From Candidatus Latescibacterota bacterium (lineage in GTDB: Bacteria > Krumholzibacteriota > Krumholzibacteriia > Krumholzibacteriales > WJIX01): a stretch of 5,704 nucleotides of DNA. Every line of letters begins with the position of its first letter. Position 1 is the stretch's first letter. Where the stretch lies: the NCBI GenBank assembly GCA_030621255.1, contig JAUXHZ010000089.1:1-5704 (forward strand), given 5' to 3'. Positions 1 through 5,691 of this stretch are shown here, one piece after another. Below the pieces are notes generated by a model, which worked only from the letters and a program-made list of their open reading frames with translations, was not told where the DNA came from and ran no database searches. Position numbers and translations under genes: made by a program.

Positions 1-457
1 AAAAGGTCACGGGGGATGTTATATAATTACCATCAGGCCCCACTGTTCCGCCTATAAACCCAAATACCTGGCCTTTAGGAAGTTGATACGGGCCCATCAC
101 CTGTTCATCATCGTCCACACGGCCATTCCCGCGATTCACTGGATTAAACCCGCCATTCGTGGGATTTCCCTGCCCTCCCCCATCATCATCTAAAATACTC
201 ACCTGGGAATTTACCAAATCAAAGAAAACAACATATTCATTCTTTTCCTGAATTGCGGCGCTTCGCGCTTTTCTCAAGATTCCCGCTACTACCTGTGCCG
301 CGTCGTTGGATTGAATGTTCCTTAGAAATTGAATCACCGGAGGTGTGCCGATAGCCAGCATCAATCCGAGAAGTGAAACAGCTATCATCATGTCTACAAG
401 TGTGAACCCTCTACTCTTTGATTTTGATATTTCTATTGATCTTCCATTCTTCATCAT
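1..457 (-). CDS. Type IV pilin-like / GspH-FimT-type pseudopilin, partial (C-terminus beyond the window)
   Basis: An open frame of 152 codons reads from an ATG at 457 to the window edge without a stop. The N-terminus has a short basic leader ending R16-G17, then F18-T-L-V and a hydrophobic stretch to about residue 45. This is a class III prepilin signal: prepilin peptidase would cut after G17 and methylate F18. The following segment (about 50-80, with ARSAAIQEKNEYVVFFD) resembles the GspH/FimT family of minor pseudopilins, which sit at the tip of type II secretion pseudopili or type IV pili. Residues 90-120 are rich in Asp, Gly and Asn. Mature position 5 is Asp (D22), not the nearly invariant Glu. 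The Shine-Dalgarno AAAGG lies 3 nt before the first ATG and 6 nt before a second ATG at 454, so either Met may be used. No other secretion gene is visible. The fold class is fairly sure; the exact role is not. Confidence 0.85.
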   Translation of the reverse strand, partial: MMKNGRSIEISKSKSRGFTLVDMMIAVSLLGLMLAIGTPPVIQFLRNIQSNDAAQVVAGILRKARSAAIQEKNEYVVFFDLVNSQVSILDDDGGGQGNPTNGGFNPVNRGNGRVDDDEQVMGPYQLPKGQVFGFIGGTVGPDGNYITSPVTF

Positions 458-531
458 TTTCCTTTCAGTTCCATTTATATTTTTTATCGATTGCTAAAGA
501 TGTACCAGTTAGACAAATTTCCATAATTTCT

Positions 532-540
532 ATTATAGCA
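532..540 (-). promoter_or_regulatory. Extended -10 promoter for the pilin-like gene
   Basis: Read on the minus strand the site is TGCTATAAT, an exact TGn plus TATAAT extended -10 element. Transcription would start near 525, giving a leader of about 68 nt before the pilin-like start. The expected -35 position (about 555-560) reads AAGGCA and does not match TTGACA. This fits an extended -10 promoter, or one that depends on an activator. The start site is inferred. Confidence 0.6.
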
Positions 541-559
541 ATCAGTTGATAATTTGCCT

Positions 560-572
560 TTTCCGCGGGAAA
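560..572. promoter_or_regulatory. Palindrome at the -35 position of the pilin-like promoter, possible operator
   Basis: The arms TTTCC and GGAAA flank a GCG centre, a perfect 5-bp inverted repeat. Its edge touches the place where the -35 element of the 532-540 promoter should be. It shares the TTCC...GGAA design with the palindrome at 699-712. A regulator-binding role is inference; it could also be chance. Confidence 0.3.
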
Positions 573-573
573 T

Positions 574-599
574 AATAAAAAATATCTATTTGCGAATAG
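574..599 (-). terminator. Weak hairpin with T-rich tail, possible secondary terminator
   Basis: On the minus strand CTATT-CGCA-AATAG forms a 5-bp stem with a 4-nt loop, and a T-rich run (ATATTTTTTATT) follows. The tail looks like a terminator, but the stem is AT-rich and short. It lies about 200 nt past the porB stop, so it could catch read-through from the por operon before the pilin-like promoter. Confidence 0.3.
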
Positions 600-613
600 G
601 TGTTGCAAAATTA

Positions 614-637
614 ATAGCTGCCTTCGGCTATGCAGCT
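614..637. repeat. Two mutually exclusive small hairpins
   Basis: AGCTGC (616-621) pairs with GCAGCT (632-637), a 6-bp stem with a 10-nt loop. ATAGC (614-618) pairs with GCTAT (627-631), a 5-bp stem that uses overlapping bases, so both cannot form together. No clear T tract follows on the minus strand (ATTAATTTTG). The role is unknown. Confidence 0.35.
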
Positions 638-698
638 GAAAATAATAGAGTTATACCTGACAATTATCAATAACTGGAAATCATAAGGAAGTTTTAAC

Positions 699-712
699 TA
701 TTCCCGGGAATA
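699..712. repeat. 14-bp perfect palindrome
   Basis: TATTCCCGGGAATA is identical to its own reverse complement. It lies between the por operon end and the pilin-like promoter, about 140 bp upstream of the related palindrome at 560-572. It could be a binding site for a dimeric regulator, but nothing in the sequence identifies one. Confidence 0.4.
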
Positions 713-747
713 AATATCGCAATTTCAAATCGGAGAGAATAAACCGG

Positions 748-780
748 GAGGGATAACAAAATTTAACTGAACTATCCCTC
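748..780 (-). terminator. Stem-loop at the end of the por operon
   Basis: GAGGGATA (748-755) and TATCCCTC (773-780) form a perfect 8-bp inverted repeat with a 17-nt loop, 13 nt past the porB stop codon. The place is right for a transcription terminator or a 3' end stabiliser. A clean T tract is missing: the minus-strand bases after the stem read CCGGTTTATTC. A classical intrinsic terminator is therefore not assured. Confidence 0.5.
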
Positions 781-793
781 AATACAAAGAGGC

Positions 794-1702
794 TTAAGTG
801 TCAAGGCCCGGTATGGAGGCAAGCATTTTTTCTCTGGCGAGCAGCCTCTGCCAGCTGCTTTCCACACCTTTCGCGATTTCTTCAATTTCATTTTCCTTTA
901 GATGACGGAACCTTCCCTGCGGTTTGATATACTCTTTGAACGAAGTTGGCTCAAAGTCCTTCCAGACCGTCAGTTTATTTCCATTCTCTGTAATCTCAAG
1001 CATAGGATAAACCTTTGAGGTTACCGCTTTACGCGCCGCCCAAATCGAAAGTTCAGGAGAAAGTTTCCATCCCGTAGGGCATGGGGCGAGAACTTGAATA
1101 TACTTGGTTCCCTTGATCGCCTTCGCCTTCTTGAATTTCCTGATCAAATCTTCAGGATAGGCAACCGAAGCGGTCGCTATATATGGAATCGCGTGAGCTG
1201 CCATAATATCAACCATATTCTTTTTCGGACGCTTCTTGTAATTTGTCACAGGTGTTGTCGTAGTCCAGGATCCCACAGGGGTCGAAGAACTCCTTTGGAT
1301 ACCTGTGTTCATATAAGCTTCATTATCATAACAAACGTAAATTATATCATCATTTCTTTCAGCGGTTCCCGAAAGGGCCTGAAGACCTATATCGAAAGTA
1401 CCTCCGTCACCCGCCCAGGCTACAACCGTAGTTTCGAAATCGCCCCGCATTTCTAATCCGGCTTTAACCCCTGAAGCGGTAACAGCAGCCGTTTCAAAAG
1501 CGGTGTGAAATATTGGAATATCCACAGCTGAATGTGGGAATGTGCCGTCAATAACAGCCCAGCAACAGGCCGGAATAACTAAAATCGTTTCGCGGCCAAG
1601 CGCCTTCAGAGCAAAACGCATTGCTATAGTAGCACCACACCCCTGACAGGCAAGATGCCCCGATCCCATAAGTTCTTCAGTTGGAATTCTTGCCTCTCTC
1701 AT
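794..1702 (-). CDS. porB: Pyruvate (2-oxoacid):ferredoxin oxidoreductase, beta subunit
   Basis: This 302-residue subunit binds thiamine diphosphate and the iron-sulfur cluster next to it, in the cytoplasmic enzyme that cleaves pyruvate with CoA to acetyl-CoA, CO2 and two low-potential electrons. The TPP motif is visible as GDGG at 98-101 followed by N127 in YDNEAY. The likely [4Fe-4S] ligands are C19 and C22 (CQGCG), C47 (or its neighbour C46) and C208 (APCPTGW). The stretch TGIQRSSSTPVG (133-144) is of the type found in pyruvate enzymes rather than 2-oxoglutarate enzymes, by my recall of the families. The length is normal for PorB. The start overlaps the porA stop by 4 nt (ATGA) and has AGGAG 7 nt upstream (1710-1714), which fixes it well. 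It is the last gene of the operon. A 2-oxoisovalerate enzyme cannot be fully excluded. Confidence 0.93.
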   Translation of the reverse strand: MREARIPTEELMGSGHLACQGCGATIAMRFALKALGRETILVIPACCWAVIDGTFPHSAVDIPIFHTAFETAAVTASGVKAGLEMRGDFETTVVAWAGDGGTFDIGLQALSGTAERNDDIIYVCYDNEAYMNTGIQRSSSTPVGSWTTTTPVTNYKKRPKKNMVDIMAAHAIPYIATASVAYPEDLIRKFKKAKAIKGTKYIQVLAPCPTGWKLSPELSIWAARKAVTSKVYPMLEITENGNKLTVWKDFEPTSFKEYIKPQGRFRHLKENEIEEIAKGVESSWQRLLAREKMLASIPGLDT

Positions 1703-2850
1703 CTTTTAACTCCTATCCAGTTAATATAAGGTTCCGGATTTTTATCTTTTATTGCTTTATCGGCAATTTCACGAATTACTTTCGGAGTTACATCACGCCC
1801 GCCGAGTCCGAGAACATAACCTATGATCGGAATATCTGTCTTGCCGTAAAGAGCGCTTTTGACTTCCTGGTAGAATACTCCATGGTTACCGAACGATATA
1901 TTTCGATCGAGTACAGCCACCTTCTTCGTCGAACAAAGAATATCACTGACCTCTTTAAAAGGAAACGGCCTGAATACCCTGATCTTAAGCGCCCCTATCT
2001 TGATACCTTCATCCCGCATCTCATCGATCACCGCCCTGGTGGTAGAAGCAACGGTACCGGAAGTAACAAGGATTACGTCGGCATCATCGCAACGGTAAGG
2101 AACAACCATATCGTAGTACCGTCCGAAATGTTCGCCGAATTCCTTGCCCACTCTCTTTATAACACTCCTCGCGTCATTCATAGCCTCTTCTATCATATAG
2201 CGAAGCTCCATATAGTAATCAGGGCTGGCAAGATTACCGAATGAATGAGGATCGTTTGTATCAAGTTTTATCTCAGGATTATAGGGAGGAAGGAAATCTC
2301 GGACCTGCTCAGTCTCAAGCAAATCCACAATCTCATAGGTATGTGAAAGGAAAAAGGCGTCCAGTACGAGCATAACGGGAAGATTAACTTCTTCAGCAAT
2401 CTTGAATGCCTGTGGAATAGCGTCCTGAGTTTCCTGGTTGCTCTCACAGTAAATCTGAATCCAGCCCACATCTCGCATTGAGAGCGAATCGTTTTGGTCT
2501 GTCCATATGCTCCAGGGAGGACCTATCGCCCTGTTAACATTCGTAAGCACAATCGGAAGTCTGGCCCCGACAGCCCAATGCAGCATCTCTGTCATAAGCA
2601 AAAGCCCCTGCGAAGAAGTAGCCGTAAAAGCCCTCGATCCAGCCGCGGAAGCGCCCACACAGGCAGCCATCGCGCTGTGTTCAGATTCAACCTTGATAAA
2701 TTTAGCGTCAATCTCCCCGTTCGCGACTAACTCTGAAAGAAGTTCCACAACGTGAGTTTGCGGAGTAATCGGGTAAGCGGAAATAACCTTCACCTCGGAT
2801 GCCCGAACGCCGTAGCTCACAGCATGGTTCCCCATAACGACCTTTTTCAT
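1699..2850 (-). CDS. porA: Pyruvate (2-oxoacid):ferredoxin oxidoreductase, alpha subunit
   Basis: This 383-residue subunit pairs with PorB to build the active site. Domain I (about 1-240) starts with YPITPQT (26-32), which lines the substrate pocket. VESEHSA (54-60) carries E57, the likely glutamate that activates the TPP aminopyrimidine ring. R107 in NVNRAIGPPW is the likely carboxylate-binding arginine. Domain II (about 255-350) holds LVTSGTVA and the family stretch VAVLDRNISFG (311-321). I place the start at 2850, not at the longer in-frame ATG at 2889. The 2850 start gives MKKVVMGNHA, overlaps the upstream stop by ATGA, and has AGGAGG 4 nt before its adjoining bases (2855-2860). The longer start would add 13 residues with no family resemblance and a 43-nt overlap. 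The pattern DQNDSLSMRD near 118-127 suits pyruvate; a branched-chain 2-oxoacid enzyme is the main alternative. Confidence 0.93.
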   Translation of the reverse strand: MKKVVMGNHAVSYGVRASEVKVISAYPITPQTHVVELLSELVANGEIDAKFIKVESEHSAMAACVGASAAGSRAFTATSSQGLLLMTEMLHWAVGARLPIVLTNVNRAIGPPWSIWTDQNDSLSMRDVGWIQIYCESNQETQDAIPQAFKIAEEVNLPVMLVLDAFFLSHTYEIVDLLETEQVRDFLPPYNPEIKLDTNDPHSFGNLASPDYYMELRYMIEEAMNDARSVIKRVGKEFGEHFGRYYDMVVPYRCDDADVILVTSGTVASTTRAVIDEMRDEGIKIGALKIRVFRPFPFKEVSDILCSTKKVAVLDRNISFGNHGVFYQEVKSALYGKTDIPIIGYVLGLGGRDVTPKVIREIADKAIKDKNPEPYINWIGVKR

Positions 2851-4526
2851 TTTCCCTCCTCCTCTATGGAAAGGGCGCTGCGCGGGCATTCTTCAACACA
2901 TACCAGGCAACCCTTACAATAATCATAATCTATCTCATATCGATCATCCTTGCGGACAATTGCCGCGTCAGGACAATAAACCCAGCAATTATCACAATAA
3001 TTGCAAACCCCGCACGAAAAACAGCGATCCACTTCCTTCTGAAGAAGCTGTTCATCGAATCCCCTGAAAATCTCCTCGAAACCGTTCTTGGCCTCTTCAA
3101 CGGAGATTCTCGGTTTTAACGTCCTATTCGATTTGGTGAAATAGTCAACATTGATATTCTCTATTCCAAACTCGGTTTCTTCCTGTTTCGGCGGATCCGC
3201 CTCGCCGATAAAGATCCTTATGATCTTTTCAGCCGCCTTTCTTCCCGCGGCTACAGCTTCAACAACGCTCGCGGCGCCCGTTACGATATCACCACCCGCG
3301 AAAATATTCTTGCTGTTCGTTTCCCCAAATTCGCCGCTGACCTTAATCAAATCCCATTCCGTATCTATTTCCGGCACGAAACCGTCAAGATCAGCTTTTT
3401 CCCCTATCGCGGTAAAAAGCCTTCCAACTTCCATTGTGAAGGTTTTGCCCTCAAGAGGAACCGGGCGCCTTCTTCCCGATTCATCCGGTTCGCCCAACTC
3501 CATCTCCTGAAATATCACCTTTGAAAGCTTACCTCCCTCGGCCACTATTTCTTTCGGAGCAGCGAGAAAACGGAAATTAACGCCTTCCTTTTCGGCCTCT
3601 TCAATCTCACTTGCTATCGCCGGCATCTCCGCCTGCGTCCTTCTGTAAACGACCGTTACATCACTCCCTTTTCTCAAGGCGGAACGGGCAACATCCATTG
3701 CCGTATTCCCGCCTCCGATAACGACGGTTTTTTTGGAGGAGTCAAGATTATCGCCACTATTAACTCTTTTGAGATACTCAAGCCCCGATTCAACACCTTC
3801 ACAATCTTCGTTCGGAATCCCGAGTTTTCTGCTCTCCATAAGCCCTACACCAATAAATACGGCATCAAAACTATCTTCTAATTCTTTGAGTTTTATATCT
3901 TTTCCAACAACCGTTTCAGCCTTAACACTAATCGGTCCGGAATTCAGGATCGACTCGATAACTCTGTCGAGAACACAGTTCGGAAGCCTGTATTCCGGTA
4001 TTCCCCATCGAAGCACACCCCCAAGGGCCTTCTCGGATTCATACAGAGTCACTGAATATCCCCCGCGGGCCAGATAGAAAGCAGCGGAAAGACCAGCCGG
4101 GCCACTCCCGATAACAGCAACTTTTTTCTTTTTTGCTTTTTCCGATTCTCTCATCCAGCCTGGATTATCAAGACCCATATCCCCAAGCGCGCTCTCTATA
4201 GCGTTTATATTCACAGCTTCGTCATAATCCCCCCGGGTACACTTGCCCATGCATGGATGAGAACAAACCCTGCCCGTAGCTGCCGGCATGGGATTGCTTT
4301 CAATAATGGTTTCCCAGGCTTCCTTATATTTTTTGTCAATAACAAGCTGTATATAATGTTGAATGTTCTCGCCGGCGGGACATCCCAAAATGCATGGCGA
4401 CACCTTGTTGTCATAAACAGGTTTAACGTTACGCCATGATCCCGTTTCGTTCCACAACATATTGTCCAAGGTCATAGGCCGAATCGGCATTTCCCTGTAA
4501 CTTTCAAATTTTATTTGTTTACTCAT
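2847..4526 (-). CDS. GltD/NfnB-like FAD-NAD(P)H oxidoreductase fused to a PorD-type ferredoxin domain
   Basis: This 559-residue fusion takes the place of the small delta (ferredoxin) subunit. The N-terminal iron-sulfur domain (about 40-120) has C45 and C49, then C88, C92 and C96. A two-dinucleotide-binding flavoprotein follows, with VIGSGPAG for FAD at 138-145, LGGVLRWGIPEYRLP at 168-182, VIGGGNTAMD for NAD(P)H at 269-278 with the Y-R-R triad at 294-296 that suits NADPH, and the second FAD contact AGGD at 410-413. The C-terminal domain (502-547) has two ferredoxin motifs, C508/C511/C514/C518-P and C537/C540/C543/C547-P, plus extra C502 and C505. It probably moves electrons between the Por core and NAD(P)H or ferredoxin; the direction is inference. 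AGAGG lies 4 nt before the ATG. It sits 63 nt after porG and overlaps porA by 4 nt. Without the neighbours it could be read as a glutamate synthase small subunit, but no large subunit is present and the ferredoxin tail argues against that. Confidence 0.88.
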   Translation of the reverse strand: MSKQIKFESYREMPIRPMTLDNMLWNETGSWRNVKPVYDNKVSPCILGCPAGENIQHYIQLVIDKKYKEAWETIIESNPMPAATGRVCSHPCMGKCTRGDYDEAVNINAIESALGDMGLDNPGWMRESEKAKKKKVAVIGSGPAGLSAAFYLARGGYSVTLYESEKALGGVLRWGIPEYRLPNCVLDRVIESILNSGPISVKAETVVGKDIKLKELEDSFDAVFIGVGLMESRKLGIPNEDCEGVESGLEYLKRVNSGDNLDSSKKTVVIGGGNTAMDVARSALRKGSDVTVVYRRTQAEMPAIASEIEEAEKEGVNFRFLAAPKEIVAEGGKLSKVIFQEMELGEPDESGRRRPVPLEGKTFTMEVGRLFTAIGEKADLDGFVPEIDTEWDLIKVSGEFGETNSKNIFAGGDIVTGAASVVEAVAAGRKAAEKIIRIFIGEADPPKQEETEFGIENINVDYFTKSNRTLKPRISVEEAKNGFEEIFRGFDEQLLQKEVDRCFSCGVCNYCDNCWVYCPDAAIVRKDDRYEIDYDYCKGCLVCVEECPRSALSIEEEGK

Positions 4527-4589
4527 TTATCCTCTACTTTCCTGACGAACACAGCAAAGTTAAACGCTTATTTTTCATAATTCAACCCG

Positions 4590-5138
4590 CTATTTTCCTA
4601 CTTTCTCATAAGCTTCCTGGGCGGCCTGAGCGTTTTCCTTCTTCTTTATCGGCACCAATTCCTCGATTGCCTCCTGAACAGCTTCAATGCTGACAAGCCC
4701 TGTCGCTCCGGCGAAGGCCCCAACTATAGCAGTATTAACAATCGGGGCCGCTCTTGAACCCAGCCTGTATTTAATCGCGATAGCGTTGGCATCAATCGTT
4801 GCTACCTGATATCTTTTTGTTAGATCCGAATTTTCAAGGGAACCGCTTGTATTAATAACAATCCATCCCCCCTCTTTAAGACCATCCGTAATTTTTACCG
4901 TTTCAATAAGTATAGCATCCAGAACCACCAAATGATCAGGTTCATATATTTGGCATCTCTCCCTGATTTCACTTTCTGAGATCCTTGTAAACGCCATAAC
5001 AGGGGCTCCACGCCTTTCCACCCCGAAAGCAGGAAAAGCCTGAACAAACTTACCTTCACGAAAAAAAGCATCGGCCAGAATCTCCGAAGCAATTACCGAT
5101 CCCTGACCTCCACGGCCATGGGTTCTAATCTCGATCAT
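4590..5138 (-). CDS. porG: Pyruvate (2-oxoacid):ferredoxin oxidoreductase, gamma subunit
   Basis: This is the first gene of the operon and encodes the gamma subunit, the domain that takes part in CoA binding in this enzyme family. The typical opening GRGGQG is at residues 8-13, and [12 protein letters not shown] at 36-47 is the second family signature. A total of 182 residues is normal for PorG. I chose the ATG at 5138, giving [13 protein letters not shown], because AAGGG lies 7 nt upstream (5146-5150) and because family members start just before this motif. The in-frame ATG at 5156 would add only MLKGKG and has a poor ribosome site. No cysteine cluster motif is present, as expected. The stop is 63 nt before the flavoprotein fusion, and a promoter candidate lies about 100 nt upstream. 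Confidence 0.92.
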   Translation of the reverse strand: MIEIRTHGRGGQGSVIASEILADAFFREGKFVQAFPAFGVERRGAPVMAFTRISESEIRERCQIYEPDHLVVLDAILIETVKITDGLKEGGWIVINTSGSLENSDLTKRYQVATIDANAIAIKYRLGSRAAPIVNTAIVGAFAGATGLVSIEAVQEAIEELVPIKKKENAQAAQEAYEKVGK

Positions 5139-5235
5139 ACCTTTTCCCTTCAGCATAGCTTTAAATTAACTCTTTTTCCCCAACTACCCAACTATGTTAT
5201 TAAAATAATAAAATTGCTGCTCACAGTATCGCAAC

Positions 5236-5265
5236 AGCATACACGATACAAATAAGAATGGTCAA
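5236..5265 (-). promoter_or_regulatory. Candidate sigma70-type promoter of the por operon
   Basis: On the minus strand TTGACC (5260-5265) and TATGCT (5236-5241) stand 18 bp apart. Both match the consensus at four or five of six positions. Transcription would start near 5229, about 90 nt before the porG start at 5138. It lies after the putative tRNA terminator, which supports a separate por transcript. The start is not proven. Confidence 0.5.
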
Positions 5266-5295
5266 CCCATTTTTGGGAAACCTCTTTAATAGAGG
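5266..5295. repeat. Two tandem small inverted repeats next to the por -35 box
   Basis: CCCA-TTTT-TGGG (5266-5277) abuts the -35 hexamer. CCTCT-TTAAT-AGAGG (5281-5295) follows 3 nt further upstream. Both have perfect arms. They could be operator half-sites for a regulator of the por promoter or parts of the tRNA transcript 3' end. Neither has a strong T tract. Confidence 0.35.
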
Positions 5296-5325
5296 GGAAT
5301 TCAAAAAAGAGAAACACTCTATTAA
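5286..5325. repeat. 9-bp perfect inverted repeat between the tRNA operon and por
   Basis: TTAATAGAG (5286-5294) and CTCTATTAA (5317-5325) are perfect complements separated by 22 nt. The right arm overlaps the putative terminator stem and the left arm overlaps the 5281-5295 hairpin, so several structures compete. The arms are too long to dismiss easily, but the function is unknown. Confidence 0.4.
5303..5320 (-). terminator. Probable intrinsic terminator of the tRNA operon
   Basis: On the minus strand AGAG-TGTTT-CTCT is followed by a run of six T, starting 13 nt after the tRNA-Arg 3' end. The stem is only 4 bp, so the element is weak, but position and T run fit. Confidence 0.45.
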
Positions 5326-5332
5326 TTTCAAA

Positions 5333-5406
5333 TACGCCCAGGAGGATTTGAACCCCCAACCTCCTGGTCCGTAGCCAGACGCTCTATCCAATTGAGCTAT
5401 GGGCGC
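5333..5406 (-). tRNA. tRNA-Arg (anticodon ACG)
   Basis: A complete 74-nt cloverleaf folds. The acceptor stem is GCGCCCA with TGGGCGT (one G-U pair) and the D stem is GCTC/GAGC. The anticodon stem is TCTGG/CCAGG around loop CTACGGA, and the T arm is GGGGG-TTCAAAT-CCTCC. Discriminator base is A. The anticodon ACG, probably modified to ICG, reads CGU, CGC and CGA. The CCA end is not encoded, since TTT follows the discriminator, so a CCA-adding enzyme is needed. It is the last gene of the tRNA cluster, 6 nt after tRNA-Ser(GCU). Confidence 0.96.
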
Positions 5407-5411
5407 ATTAT

Positions 5412-5504
<93 letters not shown>

Positions 5505-5529
5505 GTGAATTTCAATTTATACCTGTCTA

Positions 5530-5617
5530 TGGCGGAGGGCGAGGGACTCGAACCCCCAAGGGCTTAACGCCCGGCGGATTTCAAATCCGCTGCCTTACCA
5601 ATTAGGACTAGCCCTCC
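5530..5617 (-). tRNA. tRNA-Ser (anticodon TGA)
   Basis: This 88-nt gene includes an encoded CCA. The acceptor stem is GGAGGGC/GCCCTCC with discriminator G. The anticodon stem is GCGGA/TCCGC around loop TTTGAAA, giving TGA for codon UCA and probably other UCN. The 16-nt variable arm has a GGGC/GCCC stem. The T arm is GGGGG-TTCGAGT-CCCTC. It is first in the cluster, 25 nt before the next tRNA. Confidence 0.96.
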
Positions 5618-5666
5618 GTACCAACTGCCTCCTCAAACAATCACAACAAACCATTAATCAATCTCA

Positions 5667-5691
5667 CTCGAATAGAATAATTTCATTCGAG
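5667..5691. repeat. 7-bp perfect inverted repeat upstream of the tRNA cluster
   Basis: CTCGAAT (5667-5673) and ATTCGAG (5685-5691) pair perfectly around an 11-nt AT-rich spacer. No T tract follows on either strand, so it is not a clear terminator. It lies about 50 nt upstream of the first tRNA, where the promoter of the cluster would be, and could be a regulatory site or the 3' end of a gene outside the window. Confidence 0.35.

Larger units (their letters stand above)
458..793. other. Non-coding gap between porB and the pilin-like gene
   Basis: I see no credible gene in these 336 bases. They are AT-rich and interrupted by short GC-rich inverted repeats. From right to left they hold a stem-loop just after porB (748-780), a 14-bp palindrome (699-712), a double hairpin (614-637), a small hairpin followed by a T-rich run on the minus strand (574-599), a palindrome (560-572) and the pilin-like promoter (532-540). 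The gap therefore seems to end the por transcript and start a separately controlled one. Confidence 0.7.

Noticed and set aside
2851..2889. Longer porA start at 2889
   Set aside because: The extra 13 residues (MPAQRPFHRGGGK) do not resemble the family, and the ATG at 2850 has a strong Shine-Dalgarno and an ATGA overlap.
1094..4439. Several open frames of 60-187 codons on the plus strand, and two of 67 codons on the minus strand, within the por genes
   Set aside because: They lie entirely inside the por genes in other frames, have low-complexity or unlikely proteins, and lack ribosome sites. The por proteins match their families over their full length.
2847..4526. Glutamate synthase small subunit (gltD)
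   Set aside because: There is no large subunit gene, the C-terminal 2[4Fe-4S] domain is not part of GltD, and the gene is inside a por operon.
4527..4589. Internal promoter or hairpin between porG and the flavoprotein fusion
   Set aside because: I see only the AGAGG ribosome site; no inverted repeat or promoter pair stands out.
5139..5156. Longer porG start at 5156
   Set aside because: The ribosome site is weak, and the ATG at 5138 with AAGGG 7 nt upstream gives the usual family N-terminus.
5530..5617. Possible selenocysteine tRNA, because of the TGA anticodon
   Set aside because: A selenocysteine tRNA has anticodon TCA and a longer acceptor stem. This gene has anticodon TGA, a 7-bp acceptor and a normal serine cloverleaf.
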